Source of the DNA: CBDHDN01 sp965261585 | GTDB lineage: Bacteria; Pseudomonadota; Alphaproteobacteria; UBA6615 | Reading direction: 5' to 3' | Length of the DNA: 34,304 bases | NCBI GenBank assembly: GCA_965261585.1 | Contig: CBDHDN010000028.1 | Location: forward strand, 1-34,304 | Shown: piece after piece, positions 31,900-34,304 of the stretch | Position numbering within the stretch: the first letter of the stretch is position 1 | How the letters are laid out: every line of letters begins with the position of its first letter | The notes under the pieces: model-generated | The model's database searches: none | The model's input: only the letters and a program-made list of their open reading frames with translations | What the model was told of the DNA's origin: nothing | Position numbers and translations under genes: made by a program

Positions 31900-33763
31900 A
31901 TGCTCATCGACGCCGACCGGGCCGCCATACCGTCGCCGGAACTAATGTCGATGCCCAATACCAACACCGCCTCCAACACCGTCGCCTCGAGGGAGGCGAT
32001 AGCTCTCTATGTCTTGACGGCGTTCGGCGTCGGCTTGATCGGCGTCGCCATCGTCGAGTCGTCCAACGCCAGCATTCTGCTCAAAAGGCTGCTGGCGGTC
32101 GACTATCGGCTGCCTCTTTCGATGGTTGTTTTCGCGAGCGCGGGCCTGCTCGGCGCGTTGATTTGGGCGTTCGACGGATTGCACCCACCGTCCCACTGGT
32201 TTCCGTCCGGCAGCGACGACGATCCCGCGCCGGCCTTGCGGCGTGTCCACCGCCTGTCCACCGCGGCCTGCCTGTTGGCGCTCGGCGTCGTGTTGCTGCA
32301 TTCGTTTGGGGCCGCCGGTCGACCGGCCGCTGACGGACGTCTTCCATGAGGGAGAGATCCTTGCCGGCTCGGTGATCCTCGGCAATGCGGCTGAGACACC
32401 CGTCCTGATCCACGGGCCGGGCCGCACCCTCCTGCCGGCGGCGCTCGCCGCTATGTTCGCCCAGCCGGGTCACGAGATCGCCTTCATGCGGCTCGTCGCC
32501 GGGGTTGGCAGAATGATGACCACGATGCTGGCGGCGCTGGCGGCATATGCGTTTGCCGCGGCGCTCCTTGAAGACTTGGCGTCGCCGTCCCGCCGGCACA
32601 TGATCGGCGCCATGGTGAGCCTGGCGGCGGCCGCCGCCGTCGTTTTCGCCGCCCATGCGACCAATCGCCATGTGCTGATCCTGTCGGCACTGGCGCTCTG
32701 CGCCGGGATTTTTCACAACGCCGACCGCAAGCGCACGCAAGCCCATGTCCTGTCCGCCGCGTTCGGCGCGGTCTGCGCTGTTTCGCCGATTCACGTCTAC
32801 AGCACCGGCCTGGCGACCCTGGCGATTGCGGTGATTGCCGCCGGGATCCTGCTCGTCCATCGAGGTCCAAGCGCCATCATGCTGATCGGCACGGCGCTGG
32901 CCGGATTCGCGGCCGGCATCGCGCTGTTGCTCGCCCTTGGGGGCGGCGTTCTCTATGCAAACGCCGTCAGGGACATCTTGTGGTGGGGGATCGAGGCCCG
33001 CGGCATTTGGAGCCTGCCCCTGACCGGGCCCAGGGCCATGTTGGATACGGTCGTTGTCATCGGGACGATTGCCCTGGCTGGCACTCTGGCATTGAGGAAA
33101 GCGCGCTCCGCAGACCCCGCGGAACGAAAGCGCGCCGCACTCTTGTTTTTTCTTGCCGCGGCCGTGGCAGTCGCCACACGCGACATGATGGACCGATCGG
33201 ACGCAAGCCACACCGGTTACACGCTGCTCTCGGTCGCGGTCGGACTGGGGGGCCTCGCCGCCCTGCCAATCTTGACGATGGCGCGGCGCTGGCCACGCCT
33301 AGTCGCGGCCGGGGCCGCCTTGGTCGCCGTTGTCCTCGGGACGGCGACGTTCGCGGCCGGAAATGGCCGCCTGCCGTCGCTGGCGTCGCTGAACACGCCG
33401 GACGAGAGCCTCCTGCCCGACGACATCAAGCAGTTCGTCACGCGGTATGGCGCCGAGCTGGCCGGTGCCGATTGCCTGCTGGTCCTGACGAACAAAGGGG
33501 TTCTGAACTACGCCGCGAAGCGTCCGCCGTGTGGCAATTTCCTCTACCCCGTCTATGCAGCCGTGCCGGCCGGTGACCGCGCCTTGGCTGATTGGCTGCG
33601 GGCCAACCCGCAACGGCTCGCCGTCATCGAGACCGATTTCTTCTCGGACAATATCGACAACAAGCCGATGCGAACCAGATTGCCCGCGCTCTGGGCCTTG
33701 ATCGAGGCGACCATGAAATCGAGGGAACAGGCCGCCGGCAGAACAATCGCCCTGCGGCGATGA
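31900..33763 (+). pseudogene. Polytopic inner-membrane protein of unknown function, one frameshift
   Basis: The N-terminal part (MLIDADRAAIPSPELMSMPN; ATG 31900 or 31944) has TM segments EAIALYVLTAFGVGLIGVAI, LPLSMVVFASAGLLGALIWA and ACLLALGVVLLHSF. A G-run near 32310 breaks the frame. It continues VDRPLTDVFHEGEILAGSVI and IHGPGRTLLPAALA, then about eight further TM helices and a periplasmic-looking C-terminal domain (DDIKQFVTRYGAELAGADCLLVLTNKGVLNYAAKRPPCGNFL..). The plan, many TMs and a C-terminal globular domain with P-C-x-N-F, resembles membrane glycosyltransferase-like proteins, but no family signature is certain. Divergent from rlmB. A single base would restore one ORF of about 620 residues. 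Confidence 0.65.
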
Positions 33764-33922
33764 GTCCGGCTGGTTGCCGAAGTCTCTAGGGTCCTGAGCC
33801 CGGTTCGCCGCTGTGGCTTGCGTTCGAGCCTCACACTTCCTACTATTATATACGTCTGTGGTCGCGCAAGCCGGGCTGGCGCGACCTGGCGTCGGAGGGT
33901 GCCTTGCGCGCCCGTTTATGTA

Positions 33923-33950
33923 TTGACAGAGCGCTGTAAATCCTCATATT
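33923..33950 (+). promoter_or_regulatory. Promoter for the tRNA-Tyr/tRNA-Gly operon
   Basis: TTGACA (33923-33928), a 16-bp spacer and CATATT (33945-33950), 50 bp before the 5' end of tRNA-Tyr. No other consensus -35 lies in this interval. Confidence 0.6.
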
Positions 33951-33999
33951 TCGCCGCTCTGCCGCCGCTGCTGTGGCGCGCGGTCACGGTGGTGTGTGC

Positions 34000-34084
34000 G
34001 GAGGGGTGCCTGAGTGGTTAAAAGGGGCGGACTGTAAATCCGTTGGCATAGCCTACGTTGGTTCGAATCCAACCCCCTCCACCA
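34000..34084 (+). tRNA. tRNA-Tyr (anticodon GUA)
   Basis: The acceptor stem GGAGGGG pairs with CCCCTCC, a D-arm follows (GCCTGAGTGG-type), and the anticodon arm GCGGA-CTGTAAA-TCCGT has GTA at the anticodon. A long variable arm (typical of class II tRNA-Tyr), a T-arm GTTGGTTCGAATCCAAC and an encoded CCA complete it. Confidence 0.95.
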
Positions 34085-34206
34085 CGCAACTCCGGCGGTC
34101 TCGACAGGCGCGCGGCAGGCGGCGCCAGCATTGGACTGGGCCTGCAGAAGACAAATACAGAGGCGCGGCGGCTCCTGACAGCAACCCCATTCCGTTGAGT
34201 TTCGTT

Positions 34207-34280
<74 letters not shown>

Positions 34281-34304
34281 GACAGCGATGCGTAGGCGGA
34301 CCAC

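Overview
The window is GC-rich DNA that fits an alphaproteobacterium, perhaps Rhodospirillales- or Rhizobiales-like. The evidence is codon use, the protein families, an rlmB to tRNA-Tyr to tRNA-Gly neighbourhood and an IS21/IS5-rich accessory region; the species cannot be named from sequence alone. Single-nucleotide frameshifts, many at short homopolymers, break host genes, insertion sequences and phage genes alike. Some 'pseudogene' calls here may therefore be assembly indels rather than decay.

Layout. (1) 1-6023: a plus-strand carbohydrate or polyol uptake and catabolism cluster. It holds a permease tail, a MalK/UgpC-type ATPase, an amidohydrolase, a short-chain dehydrogenase, an IolE-like TIM-barrel isomerase/dehydratase and a Gfo/Idh/MocA dehydrogenase, and it converges on the stump of a second Gfo/Idh gene. 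The SDR carries a small CTAG-flanked MITE-like insertion that keeps the frame open. (2) 6024-11377: a three-level nest, in which an IS21-family element is split in istB by an IS5-family element whose transposase gene is itself split by a complete group II intron. (3) 11378-14122: a graveyard with a truncated one-TM protein, a frameshifted TIR-like (MTH538/ThsB-type) gene, a plasmid Rep_3 remnant, a frameshifted Sel1-repeat protein and a non-coding stretch with iteron-like repeats.

(4) 14123-24365: a compact 10.2-kb integrated element between 43-bp att repeats in a tRNA-Thr(UGU) gene. Its left half (integrase, small ORF, excisionase-like gene, primase-helicase) is heavily frameshifted. Its right half is an intact, tightly packed head module: lambda-type portal, HK97-type major capsid protein, S78 prohead protease, GpA-type large terminase and two unrecognised genes. 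I see no tail, lysis or repressor genes. This is the architecture of a capsid-forming phage satellite (cf-PICI-like) rather than of a full prophage, and it is the best candidate for a new system here. It also contains twin 38-nt palindromes around the ATPase half of the primase-helicase, and a relic of an ssrA (tmRNA) 3' end.

(5) 24393-34304: chromosomal backbone. It holds a two-CBS-domain protein, a small hypothetical, a secreted metallo-beta-lactamase-fold protein, then a homocysteine S-methyltransferase next to a dimethylglycine-dehydrogenase-like flavoprotein (a plausible glycine-betaine demethylation pair). RidA, RlmB, a polytopic membrane protein and a tRNA-Tyr/tRNA-Gly pair follow.
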